From contig CAIUMD010000045.1 in assembly GCA_903900155.1 (NCBI GenBank), positions 1-35,453 on the forward strand: a stretch of DNA of 35,453 nucleotides. Direction: 5' to 3'. This DNA is from an uncultured Caulobacterales bacterium (GTDB taxonomy: Bacteria > Pseudomonadota > Alphaproteobacteria > Caulobacterales > Caulobacteraceae). Both the position numbers and the translations under genes were made by a program. A model generated the notes under the pieces. The model saw only the letters and a list, made by a program, of their open reading frames with translations, searched no databases and had not been told where the DNA came from. Positions 1 to 7,569 of the stretch are shown here, piece after piece (positions within the stretch are counted from its first letter, which is position 1; every line of letters begins with the position of its first letter).

Positions 1-2
1 GC

Positions 3-37
3 GCTTCGCGCCACCTCCCCCGCTAGGGGGAGGATCT
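3..37 (-). repeat. Partial family A palindromic repeat at the left window edge
   Basis: Read on the minus strand this is the left part of family A: ATCCTCCCCC, a short loop, GGGGGAGGTGG, then a GCGCGAAGCGC mini-hairpin that runs to the window edge. The remaining CCGGAGGGGG block is presumably outside the window. It lies just downstream of the proC stop codon. The same family occurs at 3429-3541 (two facing copies) and 35401-35446. Confidence 0.8.
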
Positions 38-41
38 TGGC

Positions 42-824
42 TCAGCCGCCCAGCGCCTTGGACCGCAGCACCGCCGCGTCCAGCGCCTTGGGCAGCAGGT
101 CCCCGAACCCGCCCTCGCCCATCAGCACGCTCAGCGCCGCCGCCGTCGTGCCGCCGGGAGACGTCACCTGCTTGCGCAGCTCGGCCGGCTCCTCGCCGCC
201 CTTTTCCATCAGCGCCGCCGCGCCGATGATCGTCGCGCGGGCCAGCTTGGCGCTGTCTTCCGCGTTCAGGCCCTGCGCGGCGCCGGCGGCTTCGAGGGCC
301 TCGACGAAGGCGTAGAGATAGGCCGGCGCGGAACCCGACACCGCCGTGGCCGCGTGCATCAGGTCCTCACTCGGCAGGTCGACCACCGTCGCCACCGGCG
401 CGAACAGCGCATGCGCCGCCGCGCGGGCCGCCTCGTCCTCGGCGAAGATCGAAGCCGTCCCGCGCCCGATCGCCACCGCCGTCGTCGGCATCACCCGCGC
501 CACGCGACGCCCACCGAACGCCTCAGAAATATCCGCCGCGCGCACCCCGGCGGCGATCGAGACCACCACCGCGTCGGCGGCCAGGTGCGGGACCACGTCC
601 TTGACCGCCTCGCGCCAGATCTGCGGCTTCACGGCCAGCAGCACGGTCTTGGCGACGCCCAGGGCCTCCAGCGCCGGATTGACCGTCGCGCCTTCGAAAG
701 CCGAGGCGTCGACGCTTGGATCACGGATGATCAGGTCGGCGGCGCAGAAGGCGCCGGCGTCGCGCCAGCCCTGCGCCAGAGCCCCGCCCATGCGGCCGGC
801 GCCGAGGAGAAGGATGGGGGTCAT
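42..824 (-). CDS. proC: Pyrroline-5-carboxylate reductase
   Basis: This cytoplasmic enzyme performs the last step of proline synthesis, reducing 1-pyrroline-5-carboxylate to L-proline with NAD(P)H. The 260-residue product is close to the usual length of about 270. It has an N-terminal Rossmann motif GAGRMGG (residues 8-14), the AVKPQ stretch (64-68) after the second half of the nucleotide fold, and the two signatures of the helical dimer domain, SGSAPAYLY (163-171) and TSPGGTT (221-227). GGAG lies six bases before the ATG, which supports this start. It follows the ybjN-like and ubiK-like genes on the same strand, but a 94-bp palindromic repeat sits between it and the ybjN-like gene, so it may be separately transcribed or the repeat may act within the transcript. 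Confidence 0.96.
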   Translation of the reverse strand: MTPILLLGAGRMGGALAQGWRDAGAFCAADLIIRDPSVDASAFEGATVNPALEALGVAKTVLLAVKPQIWREAVKDVVPHLAADAVVVSIAAGVRAADISEAFGGRRVARVMPTTAVAIGRGTASIFAEDEAARAAAHALFAPVATVVDLPSEDLMHAATAVSGSAPAYLYAFVEALEAAGAAQGLNAEDSAKLARATIIGAAALMEKGGEEPAELRKQVTSPGGTTAAALSVLMGEGGFGDLLPKALDAAVLRSKALGG

Positions 825-838
825 GGTTCACTCCAAGC

Positions 839-933
839 TGTCATCCCGGCGAAAACCGGGACCGCCGGATGCGCAGCGCGTGTTGCGGTCCCGGCTCTTC
901 AGCCCGCGATGCGAGCTTTCGGCCGGGATGACA
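839..933. repeat. Family B palindromic repeat (CATCCCGG type)
   Basis: The outer arms TGTCATCCCGGC (839-850) and GCCGGGATGACA (922-933) are perfect 12-bp inverted repeats. Internal blocks of the form CGGGACCGC/GCGGTCCCG are also complementary, so the whole 95 bases can fold into one long hairpin. It fills the gap between the ybjN-like gene and proC. Related elements are at 5970-6062, 7294-7409 and 18428-18469. Confidence 0.8.
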
Positions 934-941
934 AGCCCGAA

Positions 942-1448
942 TTAGGCCTGGCCCACCGTCTCGAACATGCAGGCGGCCATGGCCTGGTCGGGGGTCTTGG
1001 CGCCTTGCAGCAGGAATTCGAAGGCCGGGAAGAAGCGGTCGGCGGCTTCCACGGCGGCGTCGATCATCGAGGCGGCCTGGGCCATGGTCGGGCGCTCGCC
1101 GGCCGGCAGGGCCAGGGCGTGGCGGAAGACGACCTCGCCGTCCTCGGTCCAGACCTCGAAATGGCCCAGCCAGACGCGCTGGTTGATCAGGGCCAGCAGT
1201 TCATAGGCGTTGGCGCGCTTGCTCTTCGGCGCGCGCAGGTCCAGCGACAGGCACAGCTGCAGGCAGTCGGCCTCGGGCCGCCAGGCGAACCACAACTCGT
1301 AGTCCTTCCAGTCGCCCTTCAGGGCGAAGGCCAGGTCACCGTCTTCGGTGCGATCAAAGGTGAGATTTTCAGCCGACAGCACGTGTTCGACCACCTCGAG
1401 GGGGTCCAGCGCCATCAGGACGTCGTCTTCTTCCGGTTGGGTGTCCAT
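942..1448 (-). CDS. YbjN-domain protein
   Basis: The 168-residue product resembles the YbjN family, whose fold is related to type III secretion chaperones and whose biochemical role is unsettled. What can be seen is an acidic N-terminus (MDTQPEEDD), alternating strand-like segments such as DLAFALKGDWKDYELWF, a conserved-looking NQRVWLGHFEVW stretch near the middle, and no signal peptide or membrane segment, so it is probably cytoplasmic. The reading frame is open 16 codons further upstream, but the ATG at 1448 has CAGGA five bases before it and matches the usual family length. Adjacency to a UbiK-like gene and proC is, from memory, a recurring alphaproteobacterial order. No function can be assigned from the sequence. 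Confidence 0.8.
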   Translation of the reverse strand: MDTQPEEDDVLMALDPLEVVEHVLSAENLTFDRTEDGDLAFALKGDWKDYELWFAWRPEADCLQLCLSLDLRAPKSKRANAYELLALINQRVWLGHFEVWTEDGEVVFRHALALPAGERPTMAQAASMIDAAVEAADRFFPAFEFLLQGAKTPDQAMAACMFETVGQA

Positions 1449-1581
1449 GAGAATCCTGAGTCCCCCGCCGGCGACGGCGGGGGGAGCCCCCGCCATGAAT
1501 CGCTCACGTACTAGGGGACACTAATCTGCTTCGCGGCGTTCGTCTCAACTCGCTTCACGTCGGAAGCGAGCGGTGATTCGC
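1449..1581. other. Intergenic region between ybjN-like and ubiK-like genes
   Basis: The 133 bases contain a GC-rich run (CCCCCGCCGGCGACGGCGGGGG) that can form a hairpin next to the ybjN-like ribosome binding site, then a less GC-rich stretch with no convincing promoter. I see no terminator with a T-run, so cotranscription of the two genes remains possible. Confidence 0.4.
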
Positions 1582-1851
1582 CTATTCGCCTGAACTCGCG
1601 GTTCTCCCCGAGGCTTTCGAAGCCGGCGTTTTCTTGGCCGCTTTCAAGCTGGCGACCTCTTCGCGCAGGGCGGCGACCTCGGCCTTCAGGGCCTCGAAAT
1701 CGTCGCGGCGGATCAGGTCGAACTCGGCCGCCAGACGGTCGGCCTGAGCCCGCATCGCGGTTTTCGCCTCCTCGCCGGCCGTCTGGGCGATGCCCATGGC
1801 CGCCTGGGTCAGTTTGGCGAATTCGTCGAGGAAGGGGTTCTGGCTGTGCAT
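1582..1851 (-). CDS. ubiK: UbiK/BMFP-family accessory factor
   Basis: The 89-residue protein fits the BMFP (YqiC/UbiK) family. It starts with the typical NPFLDEFAKL segment, continues with an amphipathic helix rich in Ala and Gln, and has a heptad-like coiled coil (about residues 50-70: DDFEALKAEVAALREEVASL). The tail is Lys/Ala/Ser-rich and probably disordered. UbiK of Escherichia coli assists the soluble ubiquinone-biosynthesis complex with UbiJ; BMFP proteins of other species have been described as membrane-fusogenic trimers. I infer a role in ubiquinone synthesis from family membership only. It is divergent from lgt and is the first gene of a minus-strand group with the ybjN-like gene and proC. 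Confidence 0.85.
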   Translation of the reverse strand: MHSQNPFLDEFAKLTQAAMGIAQTAGEEAKTAMRAQADRLAAEFDLIRRDDFEALKAEVAALREEVASLKAAKKTPASKASGRTASSGE

Positions 1852-1965
1852 CTCTGATCCATGCCCTGGGGTGGGCGAGCCGTCCTTATATGGGAAACGG
1901 TGGATGAAAGCGAAGAGCGAACGTTATAGACCTGCGACCACTTGTCTCGCCCGGAGCTCCGCCGC
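1852..1965. promoter_or_regulatory. Divergent promoter region between ubiK-like gene and lgt
   Basis: The 114 bases between divergently read genes must hold promoters for both. It is AT-richer than its surroundings, with CCTTATATGG near 1885 and GTTATAGACC near 1923 as candidate -10 regions. No clear -35 partner is visible, so the exact promoters are not assigned. Confidence 0.35.
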
Positions 1966-2877
1966 GTGCCTTTCCCCGACATCGACCCGATCGTCCATAT
2001 CGGCCCCTGGGCCTTGCAATGGGGTCCGCTGGCCCTGCGCTGGTACGCCCTGGCCTATGTGGCGGGGATCCTGCTGGGCTGGCGCTTCGCCGTCCGCATG
2101 ACCCGCACGCCCAGCCTGTGGGGCGGCCGCGCCCCGACGGCGACGGCCTTGCAGATCGACGACCTCGTCCTCTGGATCACCCTGGGCATCATCGTCGGCG
2201 GGCGGCTGGGCTACATCGTCTTCTACATGCTGCTGAACCAGGACCAGCGGATCTGGCTGGCGGCGCACCCGCTGGACGTCTTCAAGATCTGGGAAGGCGG
2301 CATGTCGTTCCACGGCGGCTTCCTGGGCGTGTGCGCGGCGATTTGGTTCTTCGCCCGCCAGCAGAAGATCGACGTGCTGAAGCTGGGCGACCTGATCGCG
2401 CCGGTCGCGCCGATCGGCATCTTCTTTGGCCGCATCGCCAACTTCATCAACGGCGAGCTGTGGGGCCGTCCGACCGACAGCCCGTTCGGCATGGTGTTCT
2501 GCAACGCCACCATCCAGGCCAACCACCCGCAACACCTCTGCCCGGCCGGCCCGCTGCCGCGCCACCCTAGCCAGCTGTATGAGGCCGGCCTGGAAGGCGT
2601 GCTGCTGTTTCTGATCCTGGCCTTCTGCGTCTATCGCCTGAAGTGGCTGCAGCGGCGCGGGGCGATCGTGGCGACCTTCCTGATCGCCTACGGCCTGTTC
2701 CGCCTGTCGCTGGAGAACGTCCGCAATCCGGACCTGGGCATGCCGAACTTCCCGCTGGGCCTGACCATGGGGATGCTGCTGTCGACCCCGATGATCCTGG
2801 TCGGGGGCTGGCTGATGTGGAAGGCGCTGAAAGAACCCGCCCCCAAGGACGACAATGGGGCTCATGAGCCTGCTTGA
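1966..2877 (+). CDS. lgt: Prolipoprotein diacylglyceryl transferase
   Basis: Lgt is the inner-membrane enzyme that moves diacylglycerol from phosphatidylglycerol to the lipobox cysteine of prolipoproteins, the first step of lipoprotein maturation. The protein has the multi-helix pattern of the family, the HGGFLG motif (about residues 116-121) and the Lgt signature GRIANFINGELWGR (155-168), which contains essential Arg, Asn and Glu residues. The frame is open from a TTG at 1942, but GTG at 1966 has GGAG at 1953-1956 nine bases upstream and gives the usual N-terminus (MPFPDIDP), so I prefer 1966 (303 residues). The 3' end overlaps the methyltransferase gene by 23 bases, which implies translational coupling. 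At least two lipoproteins that would be its substrates are encoded in this window (6212-7282 and 27860-28225). Confidence 0.95.
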   Translation: MPFPDIDPIVHIGPWALQWGPLALRWYALAYVAGILLGWRFAVRMTRTPSLWGGRAPTATALQIDDLVLWITLGIIVGGRLGYIVFYMLLNQDQRIWLAAHPLDVFKIWEGGMSFHGGFLGVCAAIWFFARQQKIDVLKLGDLIAPVAPIGIFFGRIANFINGELWGRPTDSPFGMVFCNATIQANHPQHLCPAGPLPRHPSQLYEAGLEGVLLFLILAFCVYRLKWLQRRGAIVATFLIAYGLFRLSLENVRNPDLGMPNFPLGLTMGMLLSTPMILVGGWLMWKALKEPAPKDDNGAHEPA

Positions 2878-4012
2878 TCGCCTGAAGGCGCAGATCGCTC
2901 AGGACGGGCCGATCGGCGTCCCCGAGTTCTTCACCCGCTGCCTGCACGACCCGCGCGACGGCTACTACGCCATGCGTCCCGATCTGGGCGCGGGCGGCGA
3001 CTTCATCACCGCGCCGCTGGTCAGCCAGATGTTCGGCGAGTTGATCGGCCTGTGGGCGATCGAGACCTGGACCCGCATGGGCCGGCCGGCGCCGTTCCGC
3101 CTGGTCGAGATGGGGCCGGGCGACGGCACGCTGATGAGCGACCTGCTGCGGGCGGGGCGGCTGGAGCCTGAGTTCCTGGCGGCGGCCGAGGTGTGGCTGG
3201 TCGAGGTGTCGGCGCCGCTGAAGACCAGGCAGGCGGCCAAGCTGGGTGATGGTCCGCGCTGGGTCGGCCGCCTGGACGACGTGCCGGCCGGTCCGATGAT
3301 CCTGGTCGCCAACGAGCTGCTGGACTGCCTGCCCGCGCGGCAGTTCGTCCGGACGGAAGGCGGCTGGGCCGAGCGGGTCGTTGGGCTCTCACAGGACGGT
3401 GAACTGACCTTTGGCCTTCGCGCCATAAATCCTCCCCCTCGCGGGGGAGGTGGTCGCGCAGCGACCGGAGGGGGAAGTTCTCCTGGCCCGGTCTCTCCCC
3501 CCTCCGGTCCTTCGGACCACCTCCCCCGCTGGGGGGAGGATCTGGAAGCCGGCGCCGTCGTCGAATCCTCCCCCGCCCAGGCCGCCCTGGCGTCTGACAT
3601 CGCCCACCGCCTCGCGACCGACGGCGGCGCGGCGCTGCTGATCGACTACGGCCGCGCCCAGCCGGAGGCCGGCGACACCCTGCAAGCCATCCAGGGCCAC
3701 CAGAAGGTCGACCCGCTGAAGACCGCCGGCCAGGCCGACCTCACCGTCTGGGCCGACTTTCCCTCGGTCGTCGCCGCCGCGCGGGAAACCGGCGCGAAAG
3801 CCGGCCCCGTCATCACTCAGCGCGAGTTCCTGACCGCCCTCGGCATCGAAGCCCGCGCCCAGGCGTTGGCTATGGCTCGCCCCGATCGCGCCGAGCAGGT
3901 CGCAAGACAGCTTGATCGCCTGATCGGACAGGCGCAGATGGGCGCTCTGTTCAAGGTCGCGTGCCTGTGCGCCCCCGACCTTTCGCCCCCCCTCTTCGAG
4001 GACGCGACATGA
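2855..4012 (+). CDS. MidA/NDUFAF7-type SAM-dependent methyltransferase with an in-frame repeat insertion
   Basis: The 385-residue protein matches the DUF185/MidA family. The mitochondrial member NDUFAF7 methylates an arginine of the complex I 49-kDa subunit, so complex I assembly is the likely bacterial role, by inference. Seen here are GYYAMRPDLGAGGDFITAP near residues 37-54, the SAM-binding VEMGPGDGTL (84-93), ANELLDCLP (152-160; NEFLDALP in relatives) and the LLIDYG strand (261-266). Residues 192-230, rich in Pro, Gly and Ser, are encoded by two facing copies of a dispersed palindromic repeat; the reading frame stays open and normal family sequence (AGAVVESSPAQA) resumes afterwards. ATG 2855 is preceded by AAGGA with five bases of spacing; ATG 2864 is an alternative. 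The end overlaps pgeF as ATGA. Confidence 0.9.
   Translation: MGLMSLLDRLKAQIAQDGPIGVPEFFTRCLHDPRDGYYAMRPDLGAGGDFITAPLVSQMFGELIGLWAIETWTRMGRPAPFRLVEMGPGDGTLMSDLLRAGRLEPEFLAAAEVWLVEVSAPLKTRQAAKLGDGPRWVGRLDDVPAGPMILVANELLDCLPARQFVRTEGGWAERVVGLSQDGELTFGLRAINPPPRGGGGRAATGGGSSPGPVSPPSGPSDHLPRWGEDLEAGAVVESSPAQAALASDIAHRLATDGGAALLIDYGRAQPEAGDTLQAIQGHQKVDPLKTAGQADLTVWADFPSVVAAARETGAKAGPVITQREFLTALGIEARAQALAMARPDRAEQVARQLDRLIGQAQMGALFKVACLCAPDLSPPLFEDAT
3429..3541. repeat. Pair of inverted family A palindromic repeats inside a coding sequence
   Basis: The left copy (3429-3477) reads ATCCTCCCCC, TCGC, GGGGGAGGTGG, TCGCGCAGCGA, CCGGAGGGGG. The right copy (about 3494-3541) is the same element on the opposite strand, with loop bases TCCGAAGGA and CAGC. 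The arms are complementary over nearly their whole length, so the 113 bases can form one large hairpin or two separate ones. The codon for residue 192 of the methyltransferase begins at 3428 and that for residue 230 at 3542, so the whole pair is translated. Confidence 0.92.
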
Positions 4013-4800
4013 CCAAGAAGACGCCCGACCTGCCGACCGTCCAGTCGCCGCTGCTCTCCAGCCTGCCGGGGGTGAAGCACGCCTTCTTCACGCGCAAGGG
4101 CGGGACCTCCACGGGCATCTATGACAGCCTGAACGTCGGGCGCGGCAGCAAGGATGATCCGGCCGACGTGGTCGAGAACCGCGCCCGCGCCGCGCGCTGG
4201 TTCGGCGGCGATCCCGAAGACCTCAACACCTGCTACCAGATCCATTCGACCATCGTGATCAAGGCCGACGGCTCGTGGGGCGATGTCCGTCCCGAGGGCG
4301 ACGCGGTGGTGACAAGGACGCCAGGCGTGATCTGCGGGGCCCTGGCCGCCGACTGCGCGCCGGTGCTGCTGGTCGATCCCGAGGCCCGCATCGTGGCCGC
4401 CGCCCACGCCGGCTGGCGCGGGGCGCTGGACGGCGTGGTCCAGGCCGCCGTCGACTGCATGGTCGAGCTGGGCGCTGACCCCGCGCGGATGACCGGCGTC
4501 GTCGGCCCCTGCATCGGCCCCAAGTCCTACGAGGTCGGGCTGGAGTTCCTGCACAAGTTCGAAGCCGACTGCCCCGGCTCGGGCCGGTTCTTCAAGCCGG
4601 GCGCGACCGAGGACAAGCGCTTCTTCGACCTGCCGTCGTTCGTGCTGGACCGCCTGGCGACCGCCGGCGTCGAGCGCCGCGAATGGGTCGGCCGCGACAC
4701 GCGGGCGGAAGAGGAATGGTTCTTCTCCAACCGCCGCGCCTTCCTCAACAACGAGGGCGACTACGGCCGCCTGCTGTCGGCGATTTCGCTGGAGGCCTGA
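4009..4800 (+). CDS. pgeF: Peptidoglycan editing factor PgeF (laccase-domain, YfiH family)
   Basis: PgeF-family proteins (DUF152, formerly called multicopper polyphenol oxidases) remove faulty peptidoglycan precursors carrying L-serine in place of L-alanine; some members act on purine nucleosides. The 263-residue product carries the metal-site residues His79 (in YQIHS), Cys116 (in AADCAPVLL) and His133 (in AAHAGWRG), and the GVVGPCIGP motif further on. ATG 4009 overlaps the stop of the methyltransferase gene by four bases (ATGA) and has a GAGGA ribosome binding site just upstream, so the longer open frame back to 3961 is unlikely. The order lgt, MidA-like gene, pgeF is common in Alphaproteobacteria. 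It is the last gene of this group; a family C repeat begins ten bases after its stop. Confidence 0.93.
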   Translation: MTKKTPDLPTVQSPLLSSLPGVKHAFFTRKGGTSTGIYDSLNVGRGSKDDPADVVENRARAARWFGGDPEDLNTCYQIHSTIVIKADGSWGDVRPEGDAVVTRTPGVICGALAADCAPVLLVDPEARIVAAAHAGWRGALDGVVQAAVDCMVELGADPARMTGVVGPCIGPKSYEVGLEFLHKFEADCPGSGRFFKPGATEDKRFFDLPSFVLDRLATAGVERREWVGRDTRAEEEWFFSNRRAFLNNEGDYGRLLSAISLEA

Positions 4801-4810
4801 GGGCCCGAAA

Positions 4811-4900
4811 CCTCGGCCTTCGACAAGCTCAGGATGAGGTTTATATTGATAGCCGCGAACGAGACCATGGTCCTCACCCTGAGCCTGTCGAAGGGCGAGG
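4811..4900. repeat. Family C inverted repeat (CTTCGACAAGCTCAGG type)
   Basis: Two 29-base arms face each other: 4811-4839 (containing CCTTCGACAAGCTCAGGATG) and 4872-4900 (containing CACCCTGAGCCTGTCGAAGG). They are complementary except for a few positions, with a 32-base AT-richer spacer. It lies directly after pgeF. A second copy is at 8248-8330. Repeats with this core are widespread between genes in Caulobacterales and sphingomonads (general knowledge). Confidence 0.85.
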
Positions 4901-4933
4901 GCCACACTCGGGCAACTGTCCGATGGCGGAACG

Positions 4934-4946
4934 TAGCAATTTGCTA
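4934..4946. promoter_or_regulatory. Small palindrome upstream of prs
   Basis: TAGCAA and TTGCTA flank a single T, giving a perfect 13-base palindrome about 10 bases upstream of the proposed -35 element of prs. It could be a binding site for a dimeric regulator. No protein is identified. Confidence 0.4.
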
Positions 4947-4955
4947 TGTTAACAC

Positions 4956-4983
4956 TTGTACCTGTGACGATCACTGCTAGAAG
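4956..4983 (+). promoter_or_regulatory. Candidate prs promoter
   Basis: TTGTAC (4956-4961) is followed after 14 bases by GCTAGAAG (4976-4983), which resembles the Caulobacter housekeeping pattern (TTGaCg, 10-14 bases, GCTANAWC). The expected transcript would start near 4988 and have a leader of about 34 bases before the prs ATG at 5022. Confidence 0.45.
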
Positions 4984-5021
4984 GCCCCGCAACAGCCGAC
5001 CCCCACCCCCGAGATATCCCC

Positions 5022-5960
<939 letters not shown>

Positions 5961-5969
5961 CCGTTAAAA

Positions 5970-6062
5970 CTGTCATGCCGGCCAAGCGCGCAGCGCGCCG
6001 AGCCGGGACCGCCGGAAACATCTGCGTCCGCCGCGGTCCCGGGTCTTCGCCCGGGATGACAG
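5970..6062. repeat. Family B palindromic repeat
   Basis: Outer arms CTGTCAT (5970-5976) and ATGACAG (6056-6062), with internal complementary GCCGGGACCGC and GCGGTCCCGGG blocks. It starts ten bases after the prs stop, where it may also act as a transcript-end hairpin, although there is no T-run. Confidence 0.8.
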
Positions 6063-6211
6063 GTATTTTCGCGACCTACTCGCCTCTCGCACGGTCACGC
6101 TTGTAAAAGTCTGGTTAACGGGGCGACAGTCACAATCTCGCCGACCCGGGGTGCTAAGCGCGCCGCCAGGGGACCTGCCGGCCGCCAAGACTTGATGGGG
6201 AAGTTTCGAGA
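6063..6211. promoter_or_regulatory. Upstream region of the proline-rich lipoprotein gene
   Basis: This 149-base stretch after the repeat contains a single TTAA (in GGTTAACGG, near 6113) and GTGCTAAGCGC near 6150, which resembles a GCTANA -10 element. I find no good -35 partner and no second TTAA at CtrA spacing. A promoter is expected here because the neighbours are unrelated in function. Confidence 0.3.
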
Positions 6212-7282
6212 ATGCGTTCCTTTTCGCGTACGCGCGTCGTCCTGACGACGACCGTCGTGGCGCTGGCCGCCGCCCTGGCCGCGGCCTGCAGCTCGCCGCC
6301 GCCCCCGCCGCCGCCGCCGGTCGTCCAGGCGCCGCCGCCCCCGCCGCCGATCACCCTGTCGTCCAGCCTGGTCGAGCGCGCCAGCGCCTTCCGCGGCTAT
6401 ATGGCCCGCGCCGGCCAGGTGTCCTCCAGCTTCCAGAACGGCGACCAGATCCAGACCTCGCTGAAGGTCGGCGCCGCCTATGAAAGCAAGTCGTTCCTGA
6501 ACGGCGCGGTGGCCTATGCCGCCGTCCTGGCCCTGCAGGACCCGACCTTCGTCGCCTCGGTGCGCGAAGTGGCGGCCAATCCGGCCCAGCGCCAGGAGAT
6601 GATCGCCAACATCATCTCCAACCCGTCCTACGCGGCCGTGTTCAAGGGCGCCGACAGCGCCGCCGGCCTGATCATCGACCAGATCGGCGGCGACGGGCTG
6701 AAGGTCTACATGGCCGGCAAGGCCGTGAAGCAGTCGGCCTATGATGTGCAGAAGGCCGCCTGGTCCAAGGCCGCGGTCGTCGATCGCGACGGTCGCCTGG
6801 CCTCGGCCAAGACCCTGTCGGCCACCCCGGCCCTGGCCGAGAGCGCCGATGTGGCCGTGCTGCAGCAGGCCTCGACCGGCGGCCAGCCGCTGGGCCTGAC
6901 CCCGCGCGCGGCTCCGGCCCCCTACCAGCCGATCGTCATTCGCGGCCTGGCCGTGGCGGCGCTGGCGGCGCTGGGCGCGGCCGGCGACGACAACCTGGCC
7001 GCCATCGACGCCTTGAGCAGCGACTGGGCCACCGCCAACTGCCTGAACATGGCCAAGCTGAACCTCTACCAGTGCCTGGCCGTGTCCAAGCCGCACTATG
7101 AAGACATCTTCTGCCTGGGTCAGCACATCCTGATCGATACGGGCGCCTGCGTGGTCAAGGGCGCCGGCGCCAGCCTGCCGCCCGAGCCGCCGCGCGCCCT
7201 GCCGGTCAAGGAGTCGATCGCCGTGAAGGGCGCGGGCTCCCACTCGCGCAAGGCCAAGACCGCGGCCAAGAAGAAGGGCTGA
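6212..7282 (+). CDS. Proline-rich putative lipoprotein of unknown function
   Basis: The 356-residue product is not recognised. It begins with a basic N-terminus (MRSFSRTRV) and a hydrophobic Ala/Val-rich stretch ending in ALAAAC, a weak lipobox because Leu is at -4 rather than -3; residue 26 would be the lipidated cysteine. Directly after come two proline tracts (eight and six prolines, split by VVQA), a likely rigid spacer from the membrane. The body (residues 50-320) looks helical and Ala-rich, with a C-terminal part holding several cysteines (ANCLNMAKLNLYQCLAV, IFCLGQ, TGACVV) that may form disulfides in the periplasm. The tail is Lys-rich (KAKTAAKKKG). Location is inferred as outer membrane or periplasm. 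The proline runs predict a need for elongation factor P during translation. Confidence 0.8.
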   Translation: MRSFSRTRVVLTTTVVALAAALAAACSSPPPPPPPPVVQAPPPPPPITLSSSLVERASAFRGYMARAGQVSSSFQNGDQIQTSLKVGAAYESKSFLNGAVAYAAVLALQDPTFVASVREVAANPAQRQEMIANIISNPSYAAVFKGADSAAGLIIDQIGGDGLKVYMAGKAVKQSAYDVQKAAWSKAAVVDRDGRLASAKTLSATPALAESADVAVLQQASTGGQPLGLTPRAAPAPYQPIVIRGLAVAALAALGAAGDDNLAAIDALSSDWATANCLNMAKLNLYQCLAVSKPHYEDIFCLGQHILIDTGACVVKGAGASLPPEPPRALPVKESIAVKGAGSHSRKAKTAAKKKG

Positions 7283-7293
7283 TTAATCCCAGC

Positions 7294-7409
7294 CCGTCAT
7301 CCCGCGCCTTGTGCGCGGGACCCATCCGTCCGCCGCACGTGCGGAGCGGAAATATGCTCTCACCTGAAAGCTGAACCATGGGTCCCGCGCATGAAGCGCG
7401 GGATGACGG
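7294..7409. repeat. Family B palindromic repeat, long form
   Basis: Perfect 14-bp outer arms CCGTCATCCCGCGC (7294-7307) and GCGCGGGATGACGG (7396-7409). Next inward, GCGCGGGACCCAT pairs with ATGGGTCCCGCGC, and the middle holds a GTCCGCCGCACGTGCGGAGC mini-hairpin. It occupies most of the gap between the lipoprotein gene and rplY. Confidence 0.85.
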
Positions 7410-7447
7410 CGAGGTTTTGACCCTCTTCGAGGCTCCAAACCTCGAGA

Positions 7448-7476
7448 TTGCGTCGCCCGGCCCTTTTGTGTATGTA
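7448..7476 (+). promoter_or_regulatory. Candidate rplY promoter
   Basis: TTGCGT (7448-7453) and TATGTA (7471-7476) are 17 bases apart, a classical sigma-70 arrangement, in an AT-richer patch just after the family B repeat. The transcript would start near 7483 and have a leader of about 87 bases that contains the hairpin at 7537-7555. Confidence 0.4.
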
Positions 7477-7536
7477 GCACGACCCCAAAATGACCGGGCG
7501 AGCGTGGCGATCCAGCCATAGGCGCGTGGTCTCAGA

Positions 7537-7555
7537 AGAGAGCATCCGGCTCTCT
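7537..7555 (+). promoter_or_regulatory. Hairpin in the rplY leader
   Basis: AGAGAGC (7537-7543) and GCTCTCT (7549-7555) form a perfect 7-bp stem with a five-base loop, ending 14 bases before the rplY ATG. The position, just ahead of the start codon, would let it affect ribosome access. E. coli rplY is reported to be autoregulated at translation by L25, so a related mechanism is conceivable here; this is inference. Confidence 0.45.
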
Positions 7556-7569
7556 AGAAAGACAGTCCA

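Noticed and set aside
354..1514. Long plus-strand open frame of 386 codons opposite proC and the ybjN-like gene
   Set aside because: It is rich in Arg, His, Gly and Gln in the pattern of an antisense frame in GC-rich DNA, crosses a palindromic repeat, and lies opposite two well-supported genes.
1942..1965. TTG 1942 as the lgt start codon
   Set aside because: No ribosome binding site precedes it, whereas GTG 1966 has GGAG at good spacing and gives the expected N-terminus.
1924..2865. Minus-strand open frame of 313 codons opposite lgt
   Set aside because: The composition (Arg/Gln/Asp/His-rich, no hydrophobic core) is that of an antisense shadow; lgt on the other strand has clear family motifs.
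3429..3541. Frameshift or pseudogene in the MidA-like gene caused by the repeat
   Set aside because: The frame is open through the element and conserved family sequence resumes on both sides in the same frame, so the gene looks intact with an inserted loop.
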